In this document: piece by piece, positions 8,134 through 16,172 of the stretch | How positions within the stretch are numbered: the stretch's first letter is position 1 | Layout: every line of letters starts with the position of its first letter | Assembly (NCBI GenBank): GCA_041499515.1 | Contig: JBGQKM010000037.1 | Coordinates: 1 to 27,810, forward strand | Source: PALSA-1355 sp041499515 | GTDB lineage: Bacteria; Planctomycetota; Planctomycetia; Pirellulales; PALSA-1355 | Direction of reading: 5' to 3' | Length of the DNA: 27,810 nt | Notes under the pieces: model-generated | What the model was told of the DNA's origin: nothing | The model's input: only the letters and a program-made list of their open reading frames with translations | The model's database searches: none | Program-made: the position numbers and the translations under genes

Positions 8134-8161
8134 TTGACTTTCCTTAGCTGACAAGTAGACT
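8134..8161 (+). promoter_or_regulatory. Candidate sigma-70 promoter of the DUF1573 gene
   Basis: TTGACT (8134-8139) and TAGACT (8156-8161) are 16 bases apart. Transcription would start near 8168 and give a leader of about 130 bases that contains the hairpin at 8205-8239 before the start codon at 8300. Confidence 0.4.
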
Positions 8162-8204
8162 CGATCATGTCATCGCTCAACGCTTTTAATTCGCAATGGA
8201 TGAA

Positions 8205-8239
8205 GCCCCACCGTGCAGGACGCGGCCGGGGCCTTTTTT
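8205..8239 (+). terminator. Intrinsic-terminator-like hairpin in the DUF1573 leader
   Basis: GCCCC (8205-8209) pairs with GGGGC (8228-8232), and CCG (8211-8213) with CGG (8223-8225), around a 9-base loop. Six T residues follow (8234-8239). It lies between the candidate promoter and the ribosome binding site, so it could be a leader attenuator or simply the terminator of an older upstream transcript. Confidence 0.4.
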
Positions 8240-8299
8240 ACGTAGCTCTGTCGCAAGCGACGGGCTAGGTTTTCCAAAATTTTGTTCAAGGGGTGCGCC

Positions 8300-9292
8300 A
8301 TGTGTCGTGTCGTGTTCGTCTTGGCCGTGTCGTTGTGGGCAGCCACGGCGTCGGCCCAGTCTTGGGCAGAAAAAATGTTTGCCGAACGAAGCGTCGACTT
8401 CGGCGCGGTGCCGCGTGCCGCCAAGATCGAGCATCAGTTCGTGGTCACCAACAACTACAAGGAAGATGTTCATATTGCCTCGGTGCGCTCCAGTTGCGGT
8501 TGCACGCAGCCGCGGATTCTCAAGGACACGCTCAAGCCGCACGAGCAGGGCGCGATTATCGCCGCCTTCAACACCCACGCCTTCACCGGCCAGCACGGCG
8601 CCACCGTGACGGTGACCATCGACCGGCCGCAATACGCCGAGATCCAATTGAACGTCCGCGGCTACGTTCGCACCGACATCGTGCTCAATCCGGGCCAGGT
8701 CAACTTAGGCTCGGTGAGCGAAGGCGAAACGGCCGAAAAGAAAGTTCGCATCGAATACGCCGGCCGCAACGACTGGAAAATCACCGGCGTCACCGCCAAT
8801 TCGCCCTATTTGACCGCCGACATCAAGGAGATCTCGCGGGCCAATGGCCGGGTCGCTTATGAATTGGACGTGCAGCTCAAAGAAGGCGCGCCGGCCGGTT
8901 ATCTCCAGGATCAACTGTCGTTGACCACCAACGATCGTCGCTCCTCGCAGTTTCCGGTGAAGGTCGACGGTCTGATCGTCGCCGAGCTCTCCGTCAGCCC
9001 GACTTCGCTGATGCTGGGCACGTTGCAGCCGGGTCAGAAGGTCAGCAAGCAGATCGTCGTCAAAGGCGCCAAGCCGTTCAAGATTGTCGATATCCGCTGT
9101 GCCAACGAAGGATTCGCCTTCGAGCCTTCGCAGGAAGCCAAGGCGCTGCACCTAGTGCCGGTTATCTTCGAAGCCGGCAGCCAGCCAGGCAAGATCGTCG
9201 CCAAGATCGAAATCGTGACCGACCTGGACGACCAGAAGACCGCGGAACTGTCGGCCATCGGTCAGATCAGCGCGCCTCTGGCCGGCACCTAG
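8300..9292 (+). CDS. DUF1573 exported protein with Ig-like repeats
   Basis: The 330-residue protein starts at 8300, after AAGGGG (8288-8293) at good spacing; the open frame can be read from a TTG at 8282 but the ATG gives a clean Sec signal (about residues 1-19, ending ATASA before Gln20). DUF1573 is recognised by VDFGAVPR followed by SSCGCT at residues 64-69, the hallmark Cys-Gly-Cys pair. Two further segments (LNPGQVNLGSVSEGE and LSVSPTSLMLGTLQPGQ) repeat the same strand pattern, so three Ig-like/ASH-type beta domains are likely. It is probably periplasmic or surface-exposed. The family has no defined biochemical role. A strong terminator follows 36 bases after the stop, so the gene is monocistronic. 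Confidence 0.9.
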   Translation: MCRVVFVLAVSLWAATASAQSWAEKMFAERSVDFGAVPRAAKIEHQFVVTNNYKEDVHIASVRSSCGCTQPRILKDTLKPHEQGAIIAAFNTHAFTGQHGATVTVTIDRPQYAEIQLNVRGYVRTDIVLNPGQVNLGSVSEGETAEKKVRIEYAGRNDWKITGVTANSPYLTADIKEISRANGRVAYELDVQLKEGAPAGYLQDQLSLTTNDRRSSQFPVKVDGLIVAELSVSPTSLMLGTLQPGQKVSKQIVVKGAKPFKIVDIRCANEGFAFEPSQEAKALHLVPVIFEAGSQPGKIVAKIEIVTDLDDQKTAELSAIGQISAPLAGT

Positions 9293-9327
9293 CCGTCGGT
9301 CGCCTCCGCGATTCATATCAGCCACCA

Positions 9328-9359
9328 AGGGCCAGTGGGCAACCATCGGCCCTTTTTCT
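9328..9359 (+). terminator. Intrinsic terminator after the DUF1573 gene
   Basis: AGGGCC (9328-9333) pairs with GGCCCT (9348-9353) and, inside one mismatch, GTGG (9335-9338) pairs with CCAT (9343-9346), closing a GCAA tetraloop. A T-rich tract (9353-9357) follows. This is a textbook terminator. Confidence 0.8.
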
Positions 9360-9688
9360 GTCTGTCGGGTGCCACTGCTTGCTCGTCAAGCAGTGCCCGC
9401 TTCGCGCCGGTGTGCGTCCGGCCTCTTCACAACCCCGTTGACGCAAGCCGCACAGGCCCGATAGCCGGCCCGCCACGCTTCGGCCCGACGACCGTTGCAC
9501 GCGGGACTTCTTGCCAACAAGAGCCGGCCCGCGGCGCGCGATTCTGCCGGTGCGCGAGACCCTGGCGGCGAACGTGGGACGTTTCACGATTGGTGCGCAA
9601 ACGTCCGAAGTTTTCTAAAGGTTCACTAGAACCCGTTTCGGAACTGCGGGGCTGTCCCCCTCCAAGCCGAGGGAAAGGAGTTTAGTCC
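9360..9688. other. Intergenic stretch before the RHH/protease cassette
   Basis: About 330 bases without a credible gene on either strand; the minus-strand frame 9318-9587 and plus-strand frame 9335-9685 are Arg-rich and have no start signals. The only structure is the degenerate REP-like copy at 9620-9660 and the ribosome binding site of the next gene. I could not pick a convincing promoter. Confidence 0.5.
9620..9660 (+). repeat. Degenerate half copy of the REP-like palindromic repeat
   Basis: A dyad GGTTC-acta-GAACC (9620-9633) is followed by GGAACTGCGGGGCTGTCCCC (9640-9659). The full element at 22743-22830 has GAACCGGTTC followed by AAAAACTGCGGGGACTGTCC in the same order, so this is a related, decayed copy lying just upstream of the 9689 gene. 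The GGTTC dyad could alternatively be an operator for the downstream ribbon-helix-helix protein. Confidence 0.5.
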
Positions 9689-9940
9689 ATGCGAGACTCT
9701 GCCGCTGGCAACGCGACGCCCAAGGTCCGGGCCACGCTCTATTTGTCGGCCGAAGTGCTCAACGAAGCCCGTAACGCCGCGGTGCACCTGGCCGGCTATC
9801 CGGCCCGGCTCACCTTGACGAAGCTGGCCGAAGACGCCCTGCGCAACGAACTCCAACGGCTGAAAGATCGATACAACGGCGGCCAAGACTTTCCTGACCG
9901 GACCGAAGACCTGAAAGGCGGCCGGCCCATCGCCGCTTAA
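9689..9940 (+). CDS. Ribbon-helix-helix-like small protein, 83 aa
   Basis: The 83-residue protein has a short beta strand (KVRATLYLSAEVL), then two helices (NEARNAAVHLAG and LTLTKLAEDALRNELQRLK), the order expected of a ribbon-helix-helix DNA-binding fold, followed by a polar tail with DLKGGRPI. Proteins of this general type act as autoregulators, antitoxins or ParG-like partition factors, but no ParA or toxin gene is adjacent. A strong AAAGGAG lies 8 bases before the ATG. The next gene starts 10 bases after its stop, so it heads a three-gene operon with the 41-residue peptide and the protease. Assignment to the fold is by pattern only. Confidence 0.68.
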   Translation: MRDSAAGNATPKVRATLYLSAEVLNEARNAAVHLAGYPARLTLTKLAEDALRNELQRLKDRYNGGQDFPDRTEDLKGGRPIAA

Positions 9941-9950
9941 GAGGCCTGCT

Positions 9951-10076
9951 ATGGTACGCACTACCATTCATTCTGCGAAACCGGCGGACCGTGAAGAGCT
10001 TCGCCGGGAGTTACTCAAGCTGATCGTCAAAAACGAGGCCCGACGGCGCGATCAACGCAAGGCAACCAAAACGTGA
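9951..10076 (+). CDS. Small basic protein, 41 aa
   Basis: The ATG at 9951 lies 10 bases after the stop of the RHH-like gene and opens a 41-codon frame (MVRTTIHSAKPADREELRRE, then LLKLIVKNEARRRDQRKATK). It is highly basic and predicted mainly helical, with no membrane segment. Its stop overlaps the GTG start of the protease gene by four bases (GTGA), which supports that it is translated and coupled to the next gene. The family is unknown; position between a putative DNA-binding protein and a protease suggests a regulator or small partner, which is inference. Confidence 0.6.
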   Translation: MVRTTIHSAKPADREELRRELLKLIVKNEARRRDQRKATKT

Positions 10077-11095
10077 AGCGTTTGTTGGCCATCGGGGTGT
10101 GCCTGCTGGTGGCGCCGCAAGCGCGTGCGCAGCTCTCCGCGCCGAATTCGCCCGCCGATTGGCCCCAGCACGCCGCGCGGACTGCTCAACCTCAGATCCA
10201 TCCGGCGGTGGCCCGCATCGTCGCGCCGGGCAGCGGCAGCATCTCCTATGGTTCGGGCACCCTGGTCTACGCCGACGAGCACTTCGGGCTTGTGATCACC
10301 AACTGGCACGTGATCAACGAAGCCACCGGTCCGATCTCGGTGCATTTTCCCGACGGCTTCTACTCGCTCGGCTCGGTCGAGAGCGTGGACCGCGACTGGG
10401 ATTTGGCGGCCATCGCCATCCACAAGCCGAACGCCAGGCCGGTGCCACTGGCCAACGAAGCGCCCCGCCCCGGAGAGGTGTTGACCATCGCCGGCTATGG
10501 TTCGGGCAGTTATCGCGCGGTGAGCGGCCCGTGCACGCAGTATGTGGCTCCCGGCACGACGTTTCCTTTTGAAATGGTCGAAGTGGCCGTTTCGGCCCGG
10601 CAAGGAGATTCGGGCGGACCGATTTTGAACAGTCGAGGCGAGCTGGCTGGCGTGCTGTTTGGCGAGGGGCACGGCAGAACCTCGGGCAGCTATTGTGGTC
10701 GCGTGCGTTGGTTTCTTTCGAGCGTATTGCCGGGCATCCCGAACAGCGGGTCGATGGTTGCATCGGCTCCGCTTAAGCCCGTTCCGGCCCGCCCGGCCGT
10801 GGCGCGCACCCAGTCGGAACCGGCGCGCATGGCACTGGCGCCGGCGCCGATCGTTCAGACCAACGCCGCGGTCTCCGCTCGCACGGTCGACGCCGCGGCG
10901 CCGGCGACGACGGCGGTGGTCGCCAGCACACGATCGGCCGAGCCCGAGCAGCCCCAAGTGCAGCATCTGAGCTGGGAAGACATTGCCGGCCAGACCCTGG
11001 GCGAACAGGCCAAAACCGTACTGGCGGGGATCGGCGCGCTGACGATGTTCTTGCAGCTCTTGCGCTGGCTGGGCCGCGAGCGGGCCGCAGCGTAA
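10073..11095 (+). CDS. Trypsin-like serine protease with C-terminal membrane anchor
   Basis: The 340-residue protein begins with GTG at 10073, overlapping the stop of the small gene before it. A Sec signal (MKRLLAIGVCLLVAPQARAQ) leads into a chymotrypsin-fold domain with the complete triad: His79 in TNWHVI, Asp110 in DWDLAAI and Ser180 in GDSGGPI. Two cysteines flank the active-site region. There is no PDZ domain, unlike DegP/HtrA. Residues about 220-300 are an Ala/Pro/Val-rich linker, and residues about 314-333 form a hydrophobic segment followed by RWLGRERAAA, so the protease is probably held at the membrane with its catalytic domain outside the cytoplasm. It is the last gene of the cassette. 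The substrate is unknown. Confidence 0.88.
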   Translation: MKRLLAIGVCLLVAPQARAQLSAPNSPADWPQHAARTAQPQIHPAVARIVAPGSGSISYGSGTLVYADEHFGLVITNWHVINEATGPISVHFPDGFYSLGSVESVDRDWDLAAIAIHKPNARPVPLANEAPRPGEVLTIAGYGSGSYRAVSGPCTQYVAPGTTFPFEMVEVAVSARQGDSGGPILNSRGELAGVLFGEGHGRTSGSYCGRVRWFLSSVLPGIPNSGSMVASAPLKPVPARPAVARTQSEPARMALAPAPIVQTNAAVSARTVDAAAPATTAVVASTRSAEPEQPQVQHLSWEDIAGQTLGEQAKTVLAGIGALTMFLQLLRWLGRERAAA

Positions 11096-11173
11096 TCTTC
11101 GGGCTTTGGCCCGGTTAGCACCGTCCGAACCGTCTCAATCGGCCGCTGGTCGGTCGCGGGCCGCTGACAAGTC

Positions 11174-11203
11174 TTGACACTCCTTTCGCCGCCAGCCTAG
11201 GAT
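11174..11203 (+). promoter_or_regulatory. Sigma-70 promoter of the RND efflux operon
   Basis: A consensus TTGACA (11174-11179) is followed after 18 bases by TAGGAT (11198-11203). The start codon of the first operon gene is 29 bases downstream, so the leader would be short. No MerR-type long spacer or obvious metal-regulator dyad is visible. Confidence 0.58.
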
Positions 11204-11232
11204 CGTAGTAGGTTTTATTGAGGTTTTTTCAC

Positions 11233-11601
11233 ATGCATGCTCGCCAACTATTCGTCGGATGCCTGGCGCTGGTGCTCCTTGCGCGTGCGGTGCATTGCCT
11301 GTACGTGGACGCGGCCCTGTGCGCCTATGCCTCGGCTGCCAGGACCGACTCGCGGCCGCTTTCGGATCCGACGGAGGCCGACCCCAACGAGTCGGGCTGT
11401 TTGTGCAAAGGCGCGCTGGTTCAAACGGCGTGTCCGCTGGCCGACCTGCAAAACGTGCTGACCGTTCCCGCGCAGATCGTTTTGGCGCCGGTTGTGGCGC
11501 TGACTCCGTCGGCATCGGCGCCGACGCCGCAGGAACTGCTCTGGCGGCCTCCCCGCTCGGGGAGAATGCTGCGCGCGCTATTGGTCTCTTGGCAGATTTG
11601 A
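11233..11601 (+). CDS. Small exported Cys-containing protein at the head of the efflux operon
   Basis: The 122-residue protein starts at the ATG at 11233 (GAGG at 11219-11222). It has an N-terminal hydrophobic signal (MHARQLFVGCLALVLLARAV) and no proper lipobox, so it is probably periplasmic. The mature part carries Cys at 22, 30, 56, 58 and 67, the central pair in NESGCLCKGAL, followed by a hydrophobic Ala/Pro/Val stretch and a basic end. No family is recognised. Its place directly after the promoter and 95 bases before the CzcB-like gene suggests a metal-binding or sensing accessory for the pump, which is inference from context and cysteines only. Confidence 0.65.
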   Translation: MHARQLFVGCLALVLLARAVHCLYVDAALCAYASAARTDSRPLSDPTEADPNESGCLCKGALVQTACPLADLQNVLTVPAQIVLAPVVALTPSASAPTPQELLWRPPRSGRMLRALLVSWQI

Positions 11602-11696
11602 ACTGCCCTCCCACCGTGCGTTTTGGAACGTCGCTGCTTGCCTAGCGCATCGGCGTCGTTTGTCTGGGTCTTTCGCCACCGGGGAGCGCGTCTGCA

Positions 11697-12917
11697 ATGG
11701 TTTCTTCAGCCGCCAAATGGGTTCGAAACATCTTGATCGTCGTCGGCGTGCCGGCCGCGGCGCTCTCGGCAGTGCTGTTGGCGTGGATGGCCGGAAAAGC
11801 CCAGCGGCCCCAGCCCGACGCCGACGATTCGCAGGCCGTCCAGACCCGCGGCGGCGGCGAGGTCACCAGCGTGCGCTTGGATCGCACCGAACTCCGCGCG
11901 GCGGCGGGCATTGAAGTCGAAAGCGTGCAATCGCGATCCGCCGATGCCGCCATCTCGTGCAACGCCAGCGCGAGCTTCAATCAAAACAAATATGTCAAGG
12001 TGCCACCCAAGACCGACGGCATCCTGGCGAAGATCAACGTCGACGTCGGCGCCGCGGTGCGAGCCGGCGACGTCCTGGCCGTGGTCAACTCCCAAACGGT
12101 TGGTGAACTGAAGAAAGAGTACATCAACGGCCTGGTGCACGAAGAGCACTTACGCTGGCAGGTGGAACGGTATAAAGCGGCCGCCGACGGCGTCGCCGCC
12201 AAGAATCTGTTCGAATCGCAGCATCTTCTCGAAGAACAACTGACCGAGTCCGCGCGAATCAAGGCGCGATTGAACGAATACGGTTTCACCCCGCCCCAGG
12301 TCGACGCGATCGCCAAGGCCAAGGATATCAGCATTCAATTGTCGGTCGTCGCTCCGCGCGACGGCGTGATCGTCTATCGCCAGGCCGTCGACGGAGAGCC
12401 GGTCACGACCACGACCCCCTTGTTCGCTATCGCCGACTTGAACACGATGTGGGTCCAGCTCTTTGTCTATGAGAGCAGTTTGCCTCAAATTCATCTCGGA
12501 CAGAACATGACGTTTTTTCCCGACGGGCTGCCGGGCCAGGGATTCTCTGGCGCCGTGACCTGGATCAGCCCCGAGGTCGATCCCCAAACGCGCACGATTC
12601 AATTGCGGGCCGAAGTCGCCAATCAAGAGGGCGCCCTGCGGGCCAATATGTTCGGCAAGGGCAAGCTGCTGGTCGACGGGGCCCACGAGCGGCTGATGGT
12701 GCCGCAAACCGCCGTGCAATCGTACCAGGGCCAGCACGTCGTGTTCGTGCAGAAACCCGACAATCTCTTCGAGTTGCGCCCGATCGTGGTGGGGCTCAAG
12801 GGGGACGCGTTTTGGGAGGTGACTTCCGGGCTGCAACTGGGCGAGAAAGTGGCAACGACCGGAAGCTTTCTGCTGAAGTCGAACCTGGAAAACCCCGACT
12901 TCGGCAAGGTCGAGTAA
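11697..12917 (+). CDS. Heavy-metal RND efflux periplasmic adaptor (CzcB/CusB family)
   Basis: The 406-residue membrane-fusion protein links the inner-membrane RND pump to an outer-membrane channel. A single N-terminal membrane anchor (about residues 9-30) precedes the first half of the barrel-sandwich hybrid (KTDGILAKINVDVGAAVRAG, about 104-123), a helical hairpin, the returning half (VVAPRDGVIVYRQAVDGE) and the beta-barrel domain with the signature GQGFSGAVTWISPEVDPQTR. A GGGGAG sits 10 bases before the ATG. There is no His- or Met-rich metal-binding N-terminus. The pump gene follows 19 bases after its stop. The type of metal cannot be read from the adaptor. Confidence 0.92.
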   Translation: MVSSAAKWVRNILIVVGVPAAALSAVLLAWMAGKAQRPQPDADDSQAVQTRGGGEVTSVRLDRTELRAAAGIEVESVQSRSADAAISCNASASFNQNKYVKVPPKTDGILAKINVDVGAAVRAGDVLAVVNSQTVGELKKEYINGLVHEEHLRWQVERYKAAADGVAAKNLFESQHLLEEQLTESARIKARLNEYGFTPPQVDAIAKAKDISIQLSVVAPRDGVIVYRQAVDGEPVTTTTPLFAIADLNTMWVQLFVYESSLPQIHLGQNMTFFPDGLPGQGFSGAVTWISPEVDPQTRTIQLRAEVANQEGALRANMFGKGKLLVDGAHERLMVPQTAVQSYQGQHVVFVQKPDNLFELRPIVVGLKGDAFWEVTSGLQLGEKVATTGSFLLKSNLENPDFGKVE

Positions 12918-12936
12918 AGCGAGACGACTTCCCACG

Positions 12937-15900
12937 ATGTTGAATCAAATCATCAAATTCAGTCTCGACCAGCGATTGCTGATGCTGGTGCTGGCCGGCC
13001 TGCTGGTGTTGAGCGGCGTCGCGGCCTTTCGGCAATTGCCCATCGACGCATTTCCCGACACGACGCCCGTGATGGTGCACGTCAACACCACCGCGCCGGC
13101 CCTCGGGCCCAGCGACATCGAGACGCAAATCACGTATCCCTTGGAACAGGTCATCGCCGGATTGCCCGGGTTGGAACAGGTGCGGTCGCTCTCCAAGGCG
13201 GGACTCTCGCAAATCACCACCGTGTTCGCGCCCGGAACCGATATTCTCCGCGCCCGACAATTGGTGGGCGAACGCATCGCCAGCGCCGAATTGCCCGAGA
13301 CGACCGGCGTGAGCAAGCCGACCCTGGGACCGATCGCCACGGGCCTGGGCGAAGTGTATCACTATCTGCTGACCAGCGACCGGCACGATCTGACCGAATT
13401 GCGCACGATTCACCACTGGATCGTCAAGGCCCAGTTGCGCACGGTGCCGGGCGTGGCCGAGGTCAATACGTGGGGCGGATACGAGAAACAGTTTCACGTC
13501 CTGTTCGATCCGGCCCGGCTGATCAAATTCGGCCTCACGCTCAACGACGTTGTCGAATCGCTGCGGTCCAACAACTCCAACGTCGGCGGCGGAAGCATTC
13601 CGCGCGCCGGCGAACAACAACTGATCCAGGGCGTGGGCCGGCTGACGTGCCTGAACGACATCTCGAACATCGTGCTCAAGGAACATGAAGGCCAACCGGT
13701 CCGCGTACGCGACGTGGCCGACGTGGAAATCGGCCACGAGATTCCCTCTGGCGCCGTCACGGCGCAGGGCCGCGGAGAGGTCATCCTGGGCATGGGATTC
13801 ATGCTGATGGGCGAGAACAGCCGCGAAGTCACCGAGCGGCTGCGGGAAAAAATGAAGGAAATCAAGCTCAATCTGCCCGAGGGGGTCCAGATTGAAGAGG
13901 TCCTGGCCCGCACCGATCTGGTCGACGAAGTGCTCGACACGGCCAAACACAACCTGCTGCTCGGCGCCGTGCTGGTCGTTGCCGCGCTGTTTGCCCTGGG
14001 GGGCGGACTGCGGGCCGGACTGATCGTGGCCACGGCCATCCCGCTGTCGTTCATGGTGGCCGGCAATTTGATGCTCCAGGCAGGCATCGCCGGCAGCCTG
14101 ATGAGCCTGGGCGCCATCGACTTTGGAATCGTCGTCGACAGCTCGGTGATCATGATCGAAAACTCGGTGCGCCACCTGTCCGAAAACAGCGCCGGGCGAC
14201 CCGCGGTCGACGTCGTGCACGAAGCCTGCGTCGAAGTTCGCAAACCCACTATGTTCGGCGAACTGATCATCATGATCGTCTATCTGCCGATTCTGACGCT
14301 CGAAGGCATCGAAGGTAAATTGTTTCGTCCGATGGCCCTGACGGTGCTCTTTGCGCTGGCCGGCTCACTGGTCCTGTCCTTGACGCTGATGCCGGCTCTG
14401 GCGGGGTTATTCTTGCCTAAGAAGATGTCGGAAAAGGAACCGATCCTGGTGCGGTTCTCGCAATGGCTCTATCGGCCGGTGCTGCGCGGGGTGTTGAACT
14501 ACCGGCTGGCCGTGATTTCGTCGGCGCTGGTGCTATTGACCGGCGCCGTCGTGCTTGCCCGGCAGTTGGGGACCGAATTCATTCCGCGCTTGAGCGAAGG
14601 GTCGATCGTGATTGCCACCCAGCGGCTGGCCAGCATTTCGCTGCCCGAGTCGATCCGCTATGGCATGCAACTGGAGAAATTGCTGCTGGAAAAGTTTCCC
14701 GACGAGATTCATCGCATCTGGACGCGCACCGGAACGGCCGAAGTGGCCACCGATCCGATGGGCCTGGACGAAAGCGACGTGTTCATCACGCTCACGCCGC
14801 GCTCGCAGTGGAAACGCGCGACCACCCAGGACGAGTTGGTCGCGCAAATGAAGGAGATCGTCAACGGCATGCCGGGCATGACCATGCTCTTCACCCAGCC
14901 CATCGAACAACGCATCAATGAGATGATCGCGGGGATTCGCGCCGATCTGGGCATCAAGATCTTCGGCGAGGATTTCGACAAGCTGCTGCAGTATACCGAA
15001 CAGGTCGCCCGCACCGTCAGAACCATCGAGGGGGCCAAGGACGTGGTTCCCAGCCAACTCACGCTGACTTCGGTCGTGCGGGTCACCGTGGACGAAGAAG
15101 CCCTGTCACGCTATGGCATCGCGCGGCGCGACGTATTGAACGTCGTCCAGGCGCTGGGCACGCCGCGGGTCGGCGAAGTGTTCGAGGGCCAACGCCGCTT
15201 TCCACTGGTGGTGCGTCTGGCCGAAAAATATCGCGTCGATCCGGACGCCGTCGGACAGATTCTGGTGTCCGCGCCGAATGGCGTCCAATTGCCCCTGTCG
15301 CGGTTGACGCGCATCGAACAGGTGCAAACACCGACGGTCATCTATCGAGAACGAGCCCATCGACGGATGCTCGTGCAGTGCAACATTCGCGGCCGGGATA
15401 CCGGATCGTTTGTGGCCGAAGCCAAGCGACGCGTGGCCGAGGTGAGCCGCTCGTGGGCGCCGGGCTACCACGTTACCTGGGGCGGGCAATTCGAGCACAT
15501 GGAGCGGGCCTATGCGCGGTTGCTGATCGTGGTTCCCCTGGCCGGACTGCTGATCTTCGTGTTGTTGTACGCCACCTTCAATAATGTCCGCGACGCATTG
15601 CTCATCTTCAGCGGCGTGCCGTTTGCGGTCGTCGGCGGCGTGGTTTCGCTTTATCTGGCCGGACTCCCGTTTTCGATTTCCGCGGCGGTCGGCTTCGTGG
15701 CTCTGTTCGGCATTGCCGTGCTCAACGGCCTGGTGCTGGTCTCCTATATCCACAAGTTGTTGGCCGAGGGGCACCAACTGAAGCAGGCGGTCTACCAGGC
15801 CGGCGTCCTGCGGCTGCGACCCGTGCTGATGACCTCCGCCACTGCCGCGCTGGGGTTCGTGCCGATGATGCTGGCCACCGCCGTTGGAGCCGAAGTGCAA

Positions 15901-16014
15901 CGCCCCTTGGCTACCGTGGTGGTCGGCGGAATCGTGAGCTCCTTGCTGCTCACGCTGCTGGTGTTCCCGGTGCTCTATTCGCTCTTTGGCCACCGAGAGC
16001 CCATGACCCCTTGA
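12937..16014 (+). CDS. Heavy-metal RND efflux pump (CzcA-type)
   Basis: The 1025-residue inner-membrane transporter has the RND layout of two six-helix halves each with a large periplasmic loop. In TM4 it carries DFGIVVDSSVIMIEN, giving Asp395, Asp401 and Glu408 in the same spacing as the proton-relay residues of CzcA. The pore region reads FTQPIEQRINEMIAGIRAD, like CzcA and unlike the Met-based site of CusA, so export of divalent cations such as zinc, cobalt, cadmium or nickel is more likely than copper or silver; this is inferred. The gene closes the operon; no CzcC/TolC-type outer-membrane gene is present before or after it. Confidence 0.92.
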   Translation: MLNQIIKFSLDQRLLMLVLAGLLVLSGVAAFRQLPIDAFPDTTPVMVHVNTTAPALGPSDIETQITYPLEQVIAGLPGLEQVRSLSKAGLSQITTVFAPGTDILRARQLVGERIASAELPETTGVSKPTLGPIATGLGEVYHYLLTSDRHDLTELRTIHHWIVKAQLRTVPGVAEVNTWGGYEKQFHVLFDPARLIKFGLTLNDVVESLRSNNSNVGGGSIPRAGEQQLIQGVGRLTCLNDISNIVLKEHEGQPVRVRDVADVEIGHEIPSGAVTAQGRGEVILGMGFMLMGENSREVTERLREKMKEIKLNLPEGVQIEEVLARTDLVDEVLDTAKHNLLLGAVLVVAALFALGGGLRAGLIVATAIPLSFMVAGNLMLQAGIAGSLMSLGAIDFGIVVDSSVIMIENSVRHLSENSAGRPAVDVVHEACVEVRKPTMFGELIIMIVYLPILTLEGIEGKLFRPMALTVLFALAGSLVLSLTLMPALAGLFLPKKMSEKEPILVRFSQWLYRPVLRGVLNYRLAVISSALVLLTGAVVLARQLGTEFIPRLSEGSIVIATQRLASISLPESIRYGMQLEKLLLEKFPDEIHRIWTRTGTAEVATDPMGLDESDVFITLTPRSQWKRATTQDELVAQMKEIVNGMPGMTMLFTQPIEQRINEMIAGIRADLGIKIFGEDFDKLLQYTEQVARTVRTIEGAKDVVPSQLTLTSVVRVTVDEEALSRYGIARRDVLNVVQALGTPRVGEVFEGQRRFPLVVRLAEKYRVDPDAVGQILVSAPNGVQLPLSRLTRIEQVQTPTVIYRERAHRRMLVQCNIRGRDTGSFVAEAKRRVAEVSRSWAPGYHVTWGGQFEHMERAYARLLIVVPLAGLLIFVLLYATFNNVRDALLIFSGVPFAVVGGVVSLYLAGLPFSISAAVGFVALFGIAVLNGLVLVSYIHKLLAEGHQLKQAVYQAGVLRLRPVLMTSATAALGFVPMMLATAVGAEVQRPLATVVVGGIVSSLLLTLLVFPVLYSLFGHREPMTP

Positions 16015-16081
16015 GCCCGAGGACAGTCCCGCCCACTTGCGCTTCGGCGAAAGACGCCCTCCAAGCGGGCCGCCGTTGCGG

Positions 16082-16087
16082 TAGAAT
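16082..16087 (+). promoter_or_regulatory. Candidate -10 box of the 1135-aa protein gene
   Basis: TAGAAT at 16082-16087 lies 86 bases before the start codon in the 158-base gap after the efflux operon. The expected -35 position (16059-16064) shows no consensus, so this is a weak call. Confidence 0.25.
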
Positions 16088-16172
16088 GCAGGGCGTGCCT
16101 GCATGCCGGACCGCGACGGTTCCAAGGTGCGCAAGCCCGCCGTGTCGCGATCTTTCAGGATGAAATTCTTTC

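Larger units (their letters stand above)
7407..8299. other. 893-base region without an intact gene
   Basis: Apart from the two transposase remnants (7686-7929), a candidate promoter (8134-8161) and a hairpin (8205-8239), I see no supportable gene. The open frames at 7423-7683 (minus), 7540-8106 (plus) and 7686-8180 (minus) are Arg/Ser/Pro-rich over most of their length and lack initiation signals. Confidence 0.6.

Noticed and set aside
11100..11113. CGGGC-tttg-GCCCG hairpin after the protease gene as a terminator
   Set aside because: No T-rich tail follows; it may still stabilise the transcript end but cannot be called an intrinsic terminator.
12796..14220. 474-codon minus-strand frame opposite the efflux pump
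   Set aside because: It is His/Gln/Asp-rich antisense of the czcA-like gene, a usual shadow in high-GC DNA.
16020..16040. GGACAGTCCC followed by ACTTGCGC after the efflux operon as a third REP-like copy
   Set aside because: Only about ten bases of the core match and the flanks do not; chance is likely in this base composition.
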